Shown: positions 63,732 to 64,000 of the stretch, one piece after another | Numbering within the stretch: position 1 is the first letter of the stretch | How the letters are laid out: the number at the start of each line of letters is the position of its first letter | Origin: Azonexaceae bacterium s22 | Lineage (GTDB): Bacteria; Pseudomonadota; Gammaproteobacteria; Burkholderiales; Rhodocyclaceae | NCBI GenBank assembly: GCA_016617495.1 | Contig: WYCU01000007.1 | Location: 111,693 to 175,692, forward strand | Length of the DNA stretch: 64,000 nucleotides | Reading direction: 5' to 3' | The notes under the pieces: model-generated | What the model was told of the DNA's origin: nothing | Databases searched by the model: none | What the model saw: the letters and a program-made list of their open reading frames with translations, nothing else | Made by a program: the position numbers and the translations under genes

Positions 63732-64000
63732 TTACTCGAACGCCTTGTCGTTCGGCGCCTTGTACAGAGCCTTCATGTCATCGGAGAGCGGCATGTTGAG
63801 GTTCAGGCCCTTGGGCGGAATCGGCGCCATGAACCACTTGTTGTAGATCTTCTCGGCGTCGCCCGAGGTCATCGCCTTGGTCAGCGCCGCATCGACGACC
63901 TTCTTGAATTCCGGATCGTCCTTGCGCAGCATGCAGCCGTAGGCTTCCTTGGATTGCGGCGTGCCGACCACCACCCAGTCGCCCGGACGCTTGGCCTTGG
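63732..64000 (-). CDS. gltI: Glutamate/aspartate-binding periplasmic protein, C-terminal part (partial)
   Basis: The last 89 codons are in the window; the 5' part lies beyond its right edge. The segments WVVVGTPQSKEAYGCMLRKDDPEFKKVVD and KWFMAPIPPKGLNLNMPLSDDMKALYKAPNDKAFE align with the C-terminus of E. coli GltI, including the conserved cysteine. It is the solute-binding component and first gene of gltIJKL. Confidence 0.92.
   Translation of the reverse strand, partial: KAKRPGDWVVVGTPQSKEAYGCMLRKDDPEFKKVVDAALTKAMTSGDAEKIYNKWFMAPIPPKGLNLNMPLSDDMKALYKAPNDKAFE

Overview
The window looks like a chromosomal segment of a betaproteobacterium, most probably from Rhodocyclales (Dechloromonas/Azonexus-like). 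This rests on gene order and protein character: argB-HAD-slmA-hemB-engB-cytochrome c4, a Neisseria-type porin, rplU-rpmA-obgE-proB, tandem phasins, trpGDC and an acidic amino-acid ABC operon. No rRNA, tRNA, CRISPR array, transposase or phage gene was seen. Genes are dense, often with 1-4 bp stop/start overlaps, and GC looks higher after about 13 kb. Layout: 0-4.5 kb carries the end of argB, a HAD phosphatase, slmA, hemB, engB, cytochrome c4 and a CBS protein. 4.5-10.7 kb carries msrPQ, bioB-bioC, comF, trmL and a porin. 10.8-15.5 kb carries proB, obgE, rpmA and rplU, then an FKBP and a pseudouridine synthase. 15.5-20.3 kb carries a MaoC hydratase and a MacAB-like efflux operon. 20.5-25.8 kb carries RidA, a MEKHLA protein, a tiny secreted peptide, an M23 peptidase, a thioredoxin-like protein, a YpfJ metallopeptidase, pyrF and a lone DNA methyltransferase. 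25.8-29.1 kb carries a HepT/MntA toxin-antitoxin pair, glnS and crcB. 29.2-35.3 kb is accessory: ankyrin protein, SagB-like oxidoreductase, a NafY/NifX-type cofactor protein, an aminotransferase and small unknown proteins or lipoproteins. 35.5-46.2 kb carries hrpA, EI24, a CinA-like protein, YbaK, two phasins, lptA-lptC and a Kef-type antiporter. 46.5-50.3 kb carries a prepilin, a histidine kinase and an adenylate cyclase. 50.4-56.7 kb carries trpGDC and a lipid-linked glycosylation cluster. 56.7-64 kb carries a DctBD/AauSR-type two-component system, aspA and gltIJKL (gltI cut by the window edge). The main non-gene signal is a dispersed DNA repeat of about 36-38 bp, with 14 copies on both strands from 711 to 60020. 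Its core is GATTGTCGCGGTCGACC followed by an A-rich half. Copies lie between genes, at gene ends, and inside at least seven proteins, where they are read in different frames (VAVDxEKxAK, LSRSTxxKR or CRGR). That argues for a spreading or selected DNA element rather than a protein motif. I do not recognise it from a described family. Other regulatory finds are: a candidate sRNA with an anti-Shine-Dalgarno loop convergent with engB, in the position of Spot 42/ErsA relative to engB; a NifA-type upstream activator plus sigma-54 promoter before the nafY/nifX-like gene, which implies a nif regulon elsewhere; and a near-perfect sigma-70 promoter flanked by palindromes before the phasins.
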